A stretch of 8,952 nt of DNA from Paracoccaceae bacterium (GTDB taxonomy: Bacteria; Pseudomonadota; Alphaproteobacteria; Rhodobacterales; Rhodobacteraceae): positions 1 through 8,952 of the forward strand of contig SLPP01000360.1 in assembly GCA_007131945.1 (NCBI GenBank). The letters run 5' to 3'. The first letter of the stretch is position 1, and the number at the start of each line of letters is the position of its first letter. Position numbers and translations under genes: made by a program. Positions 1 to 6,881 of this stretch are shown here, in pieces. Below the pieces are notes generated by a model. The model searched no databases. It saw only the letters and a program-made list of their open reading frames with translations, and was not told the origin of the DNA.

Positions 1-475
1 CGACATGGTCGCGGTCGGCGCGGAACTCGTCCTCGCCGGCATAGATCGCGAGGCAGCCGGTGTCGGTGAGCAACCCCTCGGCTCCGAGGTCGCGCAAAAG
101 CGCCCGCGTGTCAGGCAGGGCGCGGGTGCAGAGCGCCGCGCCGGCGGCCTCGATCGCGCGCAGCCGCGAGGGGCGCGCCGCCAGGACGAAGCGGGCGAAC
201 CAGGGGATCAGCCGTGGCAGGTAGGCCGGACGCAGGGCGACCGGGCCCTCGCGGTCGAAAAGCCAGAAGGGGATCTGCCGCCAGACCGCGGGGCGCGAGA
301 CCGGCAGGAACTCGGTCACCGCGATCGAGGCGAGGTTGCCGAAGGACGCCCCCATCCCCGGCGCGTCGCGGTCGATCAGCGTGACGCGGGCGCCGCGCCG
401 CTGCATCTCGTGCGCGATCGCGGCGCCGATCACGCCGGCGCCGACGACGAGCGTGCGCGCCTTTCCGTCCGCCAT
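1..475 (-). CDS. FAD-dependent DAO-type oxidoreductase (partial, probably a D-amino acid / D-hydroxyproline dehydrogenase)
   Basis: Only the N-terminal 158 residues are present; the gene runs off the left edge. Residues 8-37 form the Rossmann FAD-binding fold: VVGAGVIGAAIAHEMQRRGA with GxGxxG, ending in the acidic pair D35-R-D37 that normally holds the ADP ribose. The following SFGNLASIAV stretch is typical of the DadA/DAO family of flavin dehydrogenases that oxidise D-amino or secondary amino acids. The ATG at 475 has GGGGAC just upstream and lies 20 bp after the stop of the DapA-family gene, so the two probably form one transcript. Together with that lyase and the GntR/FCD regulator, the best guess is a HypO-like D-hydroxyproline dehydrogenase. 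The family is clear; the substrate is inference. DadA-like D-amino acid dehydrogenase is the main alternative. Confidence 0.86.
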   Translation of the reverse strand, partial: MADGKARTLVVGAGVIGAAIAHEMQRRGARVTLIDRDAPGMGASFGNLASIAVTEFLPVSRPAVWRQIPFWLFDREGPVALRPAYLPRLIPWFARFVLAARPSRLRAIEAAGAALCTRALPDTRALLRDLGAEGLLTDTGCLAIYAGEDEFRADRDHV

Positions 476-495
476 TTCGGTCCCCGTCGAGTCGA

Positions 496-1386
496 TCACC
501 AGTTCAGGATCGGCTCCAGCGCCGCGCGGAACTCGGCCTTCTCGGTCTCCGACAGCGGGCCGAGCGGCGCGCGGCCCTCGCCGACGGGGATGCCCTGCAG
601 CTCGCAGCCGTACTTGATCTTCTGCACGAACTTGCCGGTCTCGAGGCTGTTCATCGCGCGGTAGAGCGTCGTCATCATCGCGCGCGCGCGCTCGATCTCG
701 CCCGCCTTCCAGGCGCGGTCGAGGTCACAGCAGGCCCTGGCCATGCAGTTCGCCGGTCCGCAGATCCAGCTTTCCGCCCCCCAGAACATGAAGTCGAGCG
801 CGATGTCGTCCGAGCCGCTGACCAGCTGGATGCGGCCTTCGTAGCGGCTGGCGATGTCGACCGCGCGCTGCAGCACGCCCGAGCTTTCCTTGATGCCGAT
901 GACCCGCGGGTTGTCGGCGAAATGATCGAGCACCTCGAAGCCGATATCGGCGCCGTCCTTGGCCGGGTAGCTGTAGAGGACGAGGTTCACGTCGACCGCG
1001 TCGAGCACCGTCTCGTAATGCCGGATCAGCTCTTCCGGCGCCGGGCGGGTGTAAAATGGTGGCGCCAGCAGCACGGTGTCGTAGCCGATCGCGCGCGCCA
1101 TCGCGGTCTGCTCGATCACCTCGCGCGTGGCGGGCGCATTGGTGCCGGCGATCAGCGTCTCGCCGGGTCGCGCGAAGTCCCGGACGAACCGCAGCACGTC
1201 GCGCCGCTCCTCGGTCGACTGCGAGAAGTACTCGCCGGTCGAGCCGTTCGGCACCCAGCCGGTGACGCCGGCCGCGCGCATATGCGTCATCAGCCGCTCG
1301 AACGCCTTGAAGTCGATCGCGCCATCGGCGCCGAACGGCGTCACGAGGGCGGGCATCACGCCGGAGAGTTTCGGGGGCTGGCTCAT
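496..1386 (-). CDS. DapA/NanA-superfamily lyase or deaminase (probably HypD/LhpC-like)
   Basis: This 296-residue protein has the usual length of the class I aldolase-like DapA superfamily, a cytoplasmic (beta/alpha)8 barrel. Family landmarks are GVMPALVTPF near the N-terminus, the NGSTGEY loop (residues 47-53), Tyr138 in LYSYPAK, and the Schiff-base lysine Lys166 in VIGIKES, followed by VSGSDD. The position after YP is AK, not the GR found in true dihydrodipicolinate synthase, which argues against DapA itself. Being co-directional with a DAO-type flavoenzyme and divergent from a GntR/FCD regulator fits pyrroline-4-hydroxy-2-carboxylate deaminase, which makes 2-oxoglutarate semialdehyde in trans-4-hydroxyproline breakdown. 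An aldolase for a sugar acid cannot be excluded. I chose the ATG at 1386 because AAAGGA lies about 8 bases upstream. The longer reading frame to 1506 would run through the promoter and operator region. Confidence 0.9.
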   Translation of the reverse strand: MSQPPKLSGVMPALVTPFGADGAIDFKAFERLMTHMRAAGVTGWVPNGSTGEYFSQSTEERRDVLRFVRDFARPGETLIAGTNAPATREVIEQTAMARAIGYDTVLLAPPFYTRPAPEELIRHYETVLDAVDVNLVLYSYPAKDGADIGFEVLDHFADNPRVIGIKESSGVLQRAVDIASRYEGRIQLVSGSDDIALDFMFWGAESWICGPANCMARACCDLDRAWKAGEIERARAMMTTLYRAMNSLETGKFVQKIKYGCELQGIPVGEGRAPLGPLSETEKAEFRAALEPILNW

Positions 1387-1470
1387 GCTCTTGTCCTTTC
1401 GCTGTCCCTCGGCCGGCGACCGCGGGTGCCGGGCGCCCGCCAATGGCGGAGGCGCGTTACGCCGGCCTTC

Positions 1471-1506
1471 TTGTCGACAAATTGTCTGCAAAGACAGTGT
1501 CGACAA
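1471..1506. promoter_or_regulatory. Triple palindromic operator, probably for the GntR/FCD regulator
   Basis: Three inverted repeats with the same half-site lie in 36 bp: TTGTCGACAA (1471-1480, perfect), TGTCT-GCAA-AGACA (1483-1496, perfect 5-bp arms) and TGTCGACA (1498-1505, perfect, with one more A after it). Their centres are 14 and 12 bp apart. The TTGTC...GACAA pattern resembles the TTGT-n-ACAA sites known for FCD-type GntR regulators. The sites cover both divergent promoters. The repeats are directly visible; the link to this regulator is inferred from position. Confidence 0.62.
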
Positions 1507-1522
1507 CCTGCCGTCATGTCAA
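1494..1522 (-). promoter_or_regulatory. Candidate promoter of the DapA-family operon
   Basis: The minus strand shows a perfect -35 hexamer TTGACA (1522-1517) and, after 17 bp, CACTGT (1499-1494), a weak -10 that keeps only the A at position 2 and the T at position 6. The -10 and the presumed start lie inside the cluster of TGTC/GACA palindromes, so bound regulator would block it. The -35 is seen directly; the -10 is weak. Confidence 0.45.
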
Positions 1523-1528
1523 TAGAGT
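1500..1528 (+). promoter_or_regulatory. Candidate promoter of the GntR regulator gene
   Basis: TCGACA (1500-1505, 5 of 6 to the -35 consensus) and TAGAGT (1523-1528, 4 of 6 to the -10) are 17 bp apart. A start near 1535 would give a leader of about 45 bases before the ATG at 1580. The -35 overlaps the rightmost operator palindrome, which suggests autoregulation. The two divergent promoters overlap each other. Confidence 0.45.
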
Positions 1529-1579
1529 CGCCGTGCCGCGCGCGGGGATGCGCCGGCCGAGGGCTTGAGGGCGAAAAGC

Positions 1580-2305
1580 ATGCATCCGGACGAAACGGCG
1601 GGTAGCCGGCAATCGCGCGGCAGCGGCGCGCGCCATGTCTACGAGACGCTCAAGCACGAGATCCTGACCCTGTCGCTGACCCCCGGCAAGCCGCTCGACG
1701 AGACGCTGCTCGCGACGCGTTTCGGCATGTCCCGCTCGCCCGTGCGCGAGGCGCTGGTGCGGCTGTCGGCCGAGGGGCTGGTCGAGATGCTCGCCAACCG
1801 TTCGACGCTGGTCGCGCCGATCGACCTGGCCGACTTCCCCCGCTATGTCGAGGCGCTCGACTTCCTGCAGCGGATCAACGCCCGCCTCGCCGCGCGAAAC
1901 CGCAGCGCCGAGGCGCTGGGGCGGATGAAGGTGCTGGCACAGGCATTCGACGCCGCCTGCCGACGGAACGACTACCTGGAGATGTCGGCGACGAACCGCG
2001 ATTTCCACATGTCCATCGCCGAGGCGGGCGGCAACCGCTACCTCGCGCGCAGCTATGGCCAGTTGCTCGACGAGGGCCGGCGGATCCTGCATCTGCATTT
2101 CGACTACCTCCAGTCCTCCGAGACCGACGGGCTCCTGCACGGCGACCATTACGACCTGATCGAGGCGATCCGCGCCCGCGACGTCGACGCGGCAGACCGG
2201 CTGGCGCATGCCCATACGCGGCAGTTCCACGACGGGTTCATGAGCTTCATGCGCGCGCGCTACGACGACGATTTCGACTTCGATCGACCGGCTTCGGTCG
2301 CCTGA
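1580..2305 (+). CDS. GntR-family transcriptional regulator, FadR/FCD subfamily
   Basis: This 241-residue protein is the normal length for a FadR-type regulator. Residues 20-82 form the winged helix-turn-helix, with GMSRSPVREALVRLSAEGLV as the recognition helix signature. Residues about 88-220 are the all-helical FCD ligand domain. Asp94, His143 (in NRDFHMSI), His190 (in GDHYDLIEAI) and His210 or His212 are placed like the usual metal-binding residues of FCD domains. It is divergent from the DapA-family/DAO genes and faces a triple palindrome, so it is most likely their local repressor and its own. A HypR-like role in hydroxyproline use is plausible but unproven. I prefer the ATG at 1580, with GAGGG 8 bases upstream, over the TTG at 1565 that would place that Shine-Dalgarno inside the coding sequence. 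The C-terminal tail after the FCD domain is Asp-rich. Confidence 0.93.
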   Translation: MHPDETAGSRQSRGSGARHVYETLKHEILTLSLTPGKPLDETLLATRFGMSRSPVREALVRLSAEGLVEMLANRSTLVAPIDLADFPRYVEALDFLQRINARLAARNRSAEALGRMKVLAQAFDAACRRNDYLEMSATNRDFHMSIAEAGGNRYLARSYGQLLDEGRRILHLHFDYLQSSETDGLLHGDHYDLIEAIRARDVDAADRLAHAHTRQFHDGFMSFMRARYDDDFDFDRPASVA

Positions 2306-2492
2306 TCGCGCCTCGCGGTGCGGTGCAGGGGGCAGGCGCGCGATGGCAGGTGCGGCTGGGGCCGGTGAACGGGCATGGGCCAAGTTCCGGTTGCATGGCG
2401 CGCGCGGCGATGGCGGCTGTTCAGCCCGTCGGTTGTGCCGGCGCCGCGTTCCGTGCGGGCTGGCCTGTCGCTTGCGGCGCCAGCGGCCCGGA
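2306..2492. other. Intergenic stretch with no recognisable feature
   Basis: This is the left part of a 341-bp gap between the regulator gene and the end of ispG. It is GC-rich with several short inverted repeats of the kind expected by chance. I see no clear terminator right after the regulator gene. Open frames across the gap (for example 2343-2675 on the plus strand and 2636-2421 on the minus strand) show no family resemblance and weak codon bias, so I do not call them as genes. Confidence 0.5.
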
Positions 2493-2506
2493 TTGATCTA
2501 TGTCAA
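2493..2506. promoter_or_regulatory. FNR/FnrL box in the regulator-ispG gap
   Basis: TTGATCTATGTCAA matches the FnrL consensus TTGAY-N4-RTCAA at every defined position. It lies outside any credible protein gene. It is nearly identical to the box upstream of hemA in this window (TTGATCTGTGTCAT on the minus strand). On the plus strand a class II arrangement (box centre near -41.5) would put a transcription start near 2541, with only an A-rich CAAAAA (2529-2534) as -10. In the opposite direction the matching spot is GC-rich with nothing like a -10. The box is directly visible; which transcript it serves is inference. Confidence 0.72.
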
Positions 2507-2540
2507 TGATGGCGCCGTCCGAATCGGGCAAAAAGGTGAT

Positions 2541-2647
2541 CGAGGCCCAGGCAGAGTCCTCCGCCTGATCTTCATCTCCCGTTTCCGGTGCTGCTTCCGC
2601 GCCGGACCAACTCAAGGCGCCGCGGGCAGGTCCCACGGCGCTTTTTT
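2541..2647 (+). ncRNA. Candidate FNR-controlled small regulatory RNA (about 107 nt)
   Basis: The left end is predicted from the FNR box 41.5 bp upstream; the right end is the T run of an intrinsic terminator. Three hairpins can be read. H1 is 2548-2567, stem CAGGC/GCCTG, with loop AGAGTCCTCC. H2 is 2584-2606, stem TCCGGTGC/GCGCCGGA with one G-U pair and loop TGCTTCC. H3 is the terminator at 2614-2647. The linker between H1 and H2 holds TCTCCC (2575-2580). Loops and linkers carrying CCTCC and CTCCC could pair with ribosome binding sites, as known for several alphaproteobacterial sRNAs. The design resembles E. coli FnrS in logic (FNR-activated, about 120 nt, terminator-ended), not in sequence. 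The -10 is poor and expression is unproven. Confidence 0.5.
2614..2647 (+). terminator. Intrinsic terminator at the end of the candidate sRNA
   Basis: The stem GCGCCG (2617-2622) pairs with CGGCGC (2636-2641); inside it GGG (2624-2626) pairs with CCC (2632-2634) around a five-base loop. Six T's follow (2642-2647), and AA upstream of the stem can extend the pairing into the T run. The T run reads on the plus strand and overlaps the stop codon of ispG. In the ispG direction the hairpin is followed only by CTTGAGTT, so it may act weakly there as well. Confidence 0.78.
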
Positions 2648-3777
2648 CACGCGGTCTCCGGGGCCGGCGCCGTGACGGCCTCGATCTCGGCCGCGCGCTT
2701 CTCGACCAGTTCGACGATATGGTCGATCATCTGCGCGTTCGACAGCTTGTGGCTCTGCCGGCCGGCGACATAGACCATGCCCGAACCCGCGCCGCCACCG
2801 GTGAAGCCGAGATCGGTCATCAGCGCCTCGCCCGGCCCGTTGACCACGCAGCCGATGATCGAGAGGCTCATCGGCGTCTTGATATGCGCCAGCCGCGCCT
2901 CCAGCGCCTCGACCGTGCGGATGACGTCGAAGCCCTGCCGCGCGCAGGAGGGGCAGGAGATGATGTTGACCCCGCGGTGGCGCAGCCCCAGCGCCTTGAG
3001 GATCTCGTAGCCGACCTTGACCTCTTCCACCGGATCGGCGGAAAGGCTCACCCGGATCGTGTCGCCGATCCCCATCCACAGCAGGTTCCCGAGCCCGATC
3101 GCCGATTTCACCGTCCCGGTCATCAGCGCGCCGGCCTCGGTGATGCCGAGGTGGATCGGGGCGTCGGTCGCCTCGGCCAGCGCCTGGTAGGCGGCGGCGG
3201 CGAGGAACACGTCCGACGCCTTGCAGGAGATCTTGAACTCGTGGAAATCGTTGTCCTGCAGGAGCCTGATATGATCGAGGCCGGATTCGACCATCGCCTC
3301 GGGGCAGGGCTCGCCATACTTTTCCAGCAGGTGCTTTTCCAGGCTGCCGGCATTGACGCCGATCCGGATCGAGGCTCCATGGTCCTTCGCCGCGCGGATC
3401 ACTTCGCGCACCCGCTCGGCCGCGCCGATATTGCCGGGATTGATCCGCAGGCAGGCGGCGCCGGCCTCGGCCGCTTCGATCGCGCGGCGGTAGTGGAAAT
3501 GGATGTCGGCGACGATCGGCACCGGGCTTTCGCGGACGATCTCGCGCAGCGCCCGGGTCGAGGCCTCGTCCGGGGTCGAGACGCGGACGATGTCGGCGCC
3601 CGCCTCGGCCGCGGCCTGGACCTGCGCGACGGTCGCGGCGATGTCGGTCGTCGCGGTGTTGGTCATCGTCTGGACGCTGATCGGCGCATCGCCCCCCACC
3701 GGGACGGAACCGACCATGATCCGGCGCGACCTGCGCCGGTCGATGTTGCGCCAGGGTCGGATGGGGTTGTGCGACAT
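2647..3777 (-). CDS. ispG: 4-hydroxy-3-methylbut-2-enyl diphosphate synthase (flavodoxin), IspG
   Basis: IspG is an iron-sulfur enzyme of the MEP isoprenoid pathway. It reduces 2-C-methyl-D-erythritol 2,4-cyclodiphosphate to HMBPP in the cytoplasm. The 376 residues fit the short bacterial form, a TIM barrel followed by the cluster domain. The [4Fe-4S] ligands are all visible: Cys275 and Cys278 in SCPSC, Cys310 in [12 protein letters not shown], and Glu317 in the same motif. The N-terminal [15 protein letters not shown] and the middle GITEAG are also family signatures. The start at 3777 gives [12 protein letters not shown], which resembles Rhodobacterales relatives; an in-frame ATG at 3813 with AAGG upstream would add 12 residues and cannot be fully excluded. 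It lies 171 bp downstream of the RodZ-like gene on the same strand. Its stop codon overlaps the T run of the opposing terminator. Confidence 0.97.
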   Translation of the reverse strand: MSHNPIRPWRNIDRRRSRRIMVGSVPVGGDAPISVQTMTNTATTDIAATVAQVQAAAEAGADIVRVSTPDEASTRALREIVRESPVPIVADIHFHYRRAIEAAEAGAACLRINPGNIGAAERVREVIRAAKDHGASIRIGVNAGSLEKHLLEKYGEPCPEAMVESGLDHIRLLQDNDFHEFKISCKASDVFLAAAAYQALAEATDAPIHLGITEAGALMTGTVKSAIGLGNLLWMGIGDTIRVSLSADPVEEVKVGYEILKALGLRHRGVNIISCPSCARQGFDVIRTVEALEARLAHIKTPMSLSIIGCVVNGPGEALMTDLGFTGGGAGSGMVYVAGRQSHKLSNAQMIDHIVELVEKRAAEIEAVTAPAPETA

Positions 3778-3948
3778 GCCTCGATCCGTTCGCTGCGACA
3801 CTGGGCTGGACATAGGGCCTTCGGCGCGGCGAGGCAATCCGGCAGGCGCGCGACGCTGAAAGACAGCCGATCTTCTGCCGGTCTCAAGGAGAAACACGTA
3901 TTGGATCAGAAGCCTGAGAGCCAAGGCGCCGAACGGGCGCGAAGCCGG

Positions 3949-5145
3949 TCACTCGCTGCGCAGATTGGCCACCATCACCGCCAGGTCGGCGTCACGGCTC
4001 AGATCCGCGACGGCGAAGCGCTCGCTCAGGGCATCGGGCGAGAGCGCGACGTTGCGCACGACATTGGCGCCGGGCGCAGCGGGGCCGTGCGGTTCGCCAT
4101 CGATCAGGAAATAGACCGATCCGGAATTGCCCGCATGCAGTGTCGGCGGCAGTTCGGTCTGCGGCACGGTGTAGGTCTCGCCGGCATCGAGGATGCGCTC
4201 GAAGATCACCGAGCCGTCGGCGGCTCGCACCCGGACCCAGGCCGGGCGCACCGCCAGCAGCTCGACCTTGGGCGGGCCGGCATCGTGCACGCGCGGGCCC
4301 TCGGCCGTCTCGATCTCGAGCTCGGCCAGCGCCTCGGCGATGGCGAGATCGGTGCGGATCGTGGCGGGCTCCCGGCTTCGCTCGACGCGCTCGGTGGCGC
4401 GGGGGATCGCGGCGATGGGGCCGTCGCGCGGGACCATGACCGGCACGTCGAGCGCCTGCGGCCGGGCGAGGCGGACATGGCCGTCGGCCGCGCCCGCGCG
4501 GCGCCCGGTCGTCGGGGCATCCAGCGGATCGGTGTCGATCAGCGGCGCGGCAATGTCGGTTTCGCCCGCCAGCGGATTGAAATCGCTCACCACGTTCGGG
4601 ACGATATCGGCCGGCGCGACCTGCACGCGCTGCACCTCGCGCAGGACCGTCCAGCCGGCGAAGCCGAGCCCGCCGATCAGCGCGATCAGCACCGCGACCG
4701 AACCCAGCGCGCCCGGTTCGATCCGCTTCCAGAACGGGTCGGGATCGGGCAGGAGTCCCATCCCGGCGAGGACCGGCTCGCGCGTTTCGGGCGCACGCGG
4801 CTGGCTGCGACCGGACTGCAGGCCGACCATGCCGTGCTGGACGACGAAATCGTTCTCCTCGCAGAAGCGCGCATAGACCCATTCCGGATCCATGCCGAGA
4901 TAGCGGGCATAGGAGCGGACGAAGCCGGCGACGAAGCTGGGCGTTTCGAAGACGGTGAGATCGCCGTTCTCGATCGCGGCGATATAGGCGGCGCGGATAT
5001 GCAGCTCGCGCTGGACGTCGATAAGCGACTTGCCCAGCGTCGCGCGTTCGCCGCGCAGCAGATCGCCGAGCCTGAGTTCGTAATCGTCGAATCCCCGGGG
5101 GCGCGTGCGTTGCTCTTCGGGTGCCTGATCCTTGCGCCAGATCAT
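3949..5145 (-). CDS. RodZ-like membrane-anchored HTH protein (HTH_25 and DUF4115)
   Basis: The 398-residue protein has the RodZ layout: a cytoplasmic helix-turn-helix domain (about residues 23-90, with LRGERATLGKSLIDVQREL and FVAGFVRSYARYLGMDP), one membrane segment (about 146-168, GALGSVAVLIALIGG), a long Pro/Ala/Asp-rich linker, and a C-terminal DUF4115 beta domain (about 293-365). RodZ proteins link MreB to the cell-wall elongation machinery in rods; this copy is assigned by domain order only. I chose the ATG at 5145, with CAGGAACAGG upstream. A GTG at 5232 with AAGGG upstream is also open, but the extra 29 codons have about half G or C in third positions, include TTA, and look noncoding next to the strongly GC-biased gene body. 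A weak promoter (GATAAA, 5256-5251) lies upstream. A short GCGCC/GGCGC hairpin (3926-3940) just after the stop lacks a T run. Confidence 0.88.
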   Translation of the reverse strand: MIWRKDQAPEEQRTRPRGFDDYELRLGDLLRGERATLGKSLIDVQRELHIRAAYIAAIENGDLTVFETPSFVAGFVRSYARYLGMDPEWVYARFCEENDFVVQHGMVGLQSGRSQPRAPETREPVLAGMGLLPDPDPFWKRIEPGALGSVAVLIALIGGLGFAGWTVLREVQRVQVAPADIVPNVVSDFNPLAGETDIAAPLIDTDPLDAPTTGRRAGAADGHVRLARPQALDVPVMVPRDGPIAAIPRATERVERSREPATIRTDLAIAEALAELEIETAEGPRVHDAGPPKVELLAVRPAWVRVRAADGSVIFERILDAGETYTVPQTELPPTLHAGNSGSVYFLIDGEPHGPAAPGANVVRNVALSPDALSERFAVADLSRDADLAVMVANLRSE

Positions 5146-5289
5146 GAAGCCTGTTCCTGTATCGCCTGCCCGAGCGGGTTCTTGAGTTGCCCCCGATTCG
5201 CCAAAAAGTTGTAACGTCGAGTCGGGTTGCACCTATCCCTTGTGCACCCTTTTATCAGAGCCTGACGATTCTTTGAAGTCCTGAATTGC

Positions 5290-6513
5290 TCAGGCCGATA
5301 GTTCGGCGCGATTTAGCGCACAATGTGACCATAGCATGTCCATTGCGTGGACCAGCGCGTCGATATCCTTCGGATCGTGCACCGGCGACGGGGTGAAGCG
5401 CAGCCGCTCGGTCCCGCGCGGCACGGTCGGGAAGTTGATCGGCTGGACGTAGATCCCGTGGTATTCCAGCAGCATGTCCGAGATATGCTTGCAGTGGACG
5501 GGGTCGCCAACATGGACCGGCACGATATGGCTGCCGTGGTCGATGATCGGCAGGCCCAGACCCTTCAGCCGCATCTTCAGGATCCGCGCATGCTCGTGCT
5601 GCCTGTCGCGCAGCGCCTGGTCGCTCTTCAGGTGCCGGACACTCGCCGCGGCGCCGGCGGCGACGGCCGGCGGCAGCGAGGTGGTAAAGATGAAGCCCGG
5701 CGCGTAAGACCTTATTGCATCGACCATTTTCGCGCTCGAGGCAATATAGCCGCCCATCACGCCATAGGCTTTCGCCAGCGTCCCGTTGATGATGTCGAGC
5801 CGTCCCATCAGACCATCGCGCTCGGCCACGCCGGCGCCGCGCGGGCCGTACATGCCGACCGCGTGCACCTCGTCGATATAGGTCAGCGCGTTGAATTCGT
5901 CGGCGAGGTCGCAGATCGCCTCGATCGGGCCGAAATCGCCGTCCATCGAATAGATCGATTCGAAGGCGATCAGCTTCGGTGCCGCCGGGTCGTCGGCTTC
6001 TAGCAATTCACGCAGATGCGCGACGTCGTTGTGACGGAAGATGCGCTTCGCGCCGCCGTTGCGCCGCACCCCCTCGATCATCGAGGCGTGGTTGAGCGCG
6101 TCGGAATAGATGATCAACCCGGGAAACAGCTTCGGCAGGGTCGAGAGCGTCGCGTCATTGGCGATATAGGCCGAGGTGAAGACGAGCGCCGCCTCCTTGC
6201 GGTGCAGGTCGGCAAGCTCCGCCTCCAGCCGCTTGTGAAAGACCGTCGTACCCGAGATGTTGCGCGTCCCGCCCGAGCCGGCGCCGGTGGCGTCGAGCGC
6301 CTCGTGCATCGCCTGCAGCACGACCGGGTGCTGGCCCATGCCGAGGTAGTCGTTGCCGCACCAGACGGTGATCGGCTTCTCGGTTCCGTCCGGCCGGCGC
6401 CAGGTCGCCCGCGGGAAGTGGCCGCGGCGGCGTTCGATGTCGATGAAGGTGCGGTAGCGGCCTTCGTCGTGCAGGCGTTGCAGGGCGGTATCGAGGGCGG
6501 CGTCGTAGGTCAA
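5290..6513 (-). CDS. hemA: 5-aminolevulinate synthase (Shemin pathway), HemA
   Basis: HemA condenses glycine with succinyl-CoA to 5-aminolevulinate, the first step of tetrapyrrole synthesis in alphaproteobacteria. It uses pyridoxal phosphate in the cytoplasm. All 407 residues align by eye with the Rhodobacter enzyme, including the ALDTAL N-terminus and HCALNRAE near the C-terminus. Lys248 in GTLAKAYG forms the internal aldimine. Asp214 and His217 in YIDEVHAVG and His142 in LNHASMIEG contact the cofactor. The start codon is TTG at 6513; AGGGAG (6525-6520) sits 6 bases upstream, there is no ATG or GTG upstream in frame, and the TTG position matches the family N-terminus. An FnrL-like box about 100 bp upstream suggests oxygen control. 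It is the first gene of the minus-strand hemA/rodZ-like/ispG series; no clear terminator follows it. Confidence 0.97.
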   Translation of the reverse strand: MTYDAALDTALQRLHDEGRYRTFIDIERRRGHFPRATWRRPDGTEKPITVWCGNDYLGMGQHPVVLQAMHEALDATGAGSGGTRNISGTTVFHKRLEAELADLHRKEAALVFTSAYIANDATLSTLPKLFPGLIIYSDALNHASMIEGVRRNGGAKRIFRHNDVAHLRELLEADDPAAPKLIAFESIYSMDGDFGPIEAICDLADEFNALTYIDEVHAVGMYGPRGAGVAERDGLMGRLDIINGTLAKAYGVMGGYIASSAKMVDAIRSYAPGFIFTTSLPPAVAAGAAASVRHLKSDQALRDRQHEHARILKMRLKGLGLPIIDHGSHIVPVHVGDPVHCKHISDMLLEYHGIYVQPINFPTVPRGTERLRFTPSPVHDPKDIDALVHAMDMLWSHCALNRAELSA

Positions 6514-6584
6514 GTCGGTCTCCCTGGCGACGGGCTGGGGGCAGCGTCGGGGGCTGCTGTTGTCTTCGTCGGATGTCCTTTCCG

Positions 6585-6590
6585 GTTACA
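6585..6590 (-). promoter_or_regulatory. Candidate -10 element of the hemA promoter
   Basis: TGTAAC on the minus strand (6590-6585) matches TATAAT at 4 of 6 positions. It lies 20 bp downstream of the FnrL-like box, close to the 22 bp of a class II FNR promoter. A start near 6578 would leave a leader of about 64 bases before the TTG codon. Confidence 0.5.
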
Positions 6591-6610
6591 TCCACGGTTG
6601 CTCACATAAC

Positions 6611-6624
6611 ATGACACAGATCAA
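6611..6624. promoter_or_regulatory. FnrL-like box upstream of hemA
   Basis: The plus strand reads ATGACACAGATCAA, and the minus strand TTGATCTGTGTCAT, one end base away from TTGAY-N4-RTCAA. It is centred 104 bp upstream of the hemA start codon, about 40 bp upstream of the predicted transcription start. FnrL control of hemA is known in Rhodobacter sphaeroides, so site and gene agree. Confidence 0.68.
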
Positions 6625-6881
6625 CTCCGAACTTTGTCGCACCCTGGCCGGATTCGCAACCGTCCGGCCGCCGACGACCACACCCCTTCACCCGTTCGGC
6701 ACCGGCGAGTCAAGCATCGTGCGGGTGGCAGATGTCGGGTGGGACGGGCGTATCGGTCACGCCCTTCGCCCGGTGCCTCGCTGCCATGCGGTGGCGGCGA
6801 TGGGAACCGGGCCGGCACTGGACAGCGTCCGGGGCCAGGACTAGCCTGCCCGGCGAACCCTTCGCGAAAGGCGCCACTCCC
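6625..6881 (+). other. Divergent intergenic region and structured leader of the M20 peptidase gene
   Basis: The 368 bp between hemA and the peptidase gene hold the hemA promoter on the left; this is the remaining part. No convincing plus-strand promoter was found. Several hairpins can be drawn: GGGCGT/ACGCCC (6746-6764); an outer stem CCGGTGCC (6770-6777) with GGCACTGG (6814-6821) enclosing TCGCTGCC/GGCGGCGA (6778-6800); CAGG/CCTG (6836-6848); and GCGAA/TTCGC (6853-6865). In such GC-rich DNA some of this is expected by chance. It is open in frame with the peptidase gene, but its Trp/Arg-rich translation does not look like a real N-terminus. Confidence 0.4.

Noticed and set aside
1387..1506. 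A 40-residue N-terminal extension of the DapA-family protein.
   Set aside because: It would translate the promoter and operator region; the ATG at 1386 has a good Shine-Dalgarno and matches the family N-terminus.
2506..2568. A 20-residue frame (MMAPSESGKKVIEAQAESSA) within the candidate sRNA region.
   Set aside because: Its ATG lies at the end of the FNR box, upstream of any start an FNR-activated promoter would use, and it has no Shine-Dalgarno.
2421..2636. A 71-codon minus-strand frame starting 10 bp after the ispG stop.
   Set aside because: GTG start with no good Shine-Dalgarno, third-position GC clearly below that of neighbouring genes, no family resemblance, and it lies opposite the FNR box and sRNA hairpins.
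2719..5214. A very long plus-strand open frame (831 codons) opposite ispG and the RodZ-like gene.
   Set aside because: It is an antisense shadow of strongly GC-biased genes; its translation is rich in Arg, Asp and Gly with no domain, while both genes on the other strand are clear family members.
6773..6851. Possible cobalamin riboswitch before the M20 gene: GGTGCC, GGGAAC, CACTGG and GCCAGGACTAGCCTGCC occur in the order of B12 riboswitch landmarks.
   Set aside because: The essential GGTG-AAATCC and CCCCCGC-ACTG core is absent, the B12-box-like part has two extra bases, and a dipeptidase is not a usual target. Chance resemblance in GC-rich DNA is more likely.
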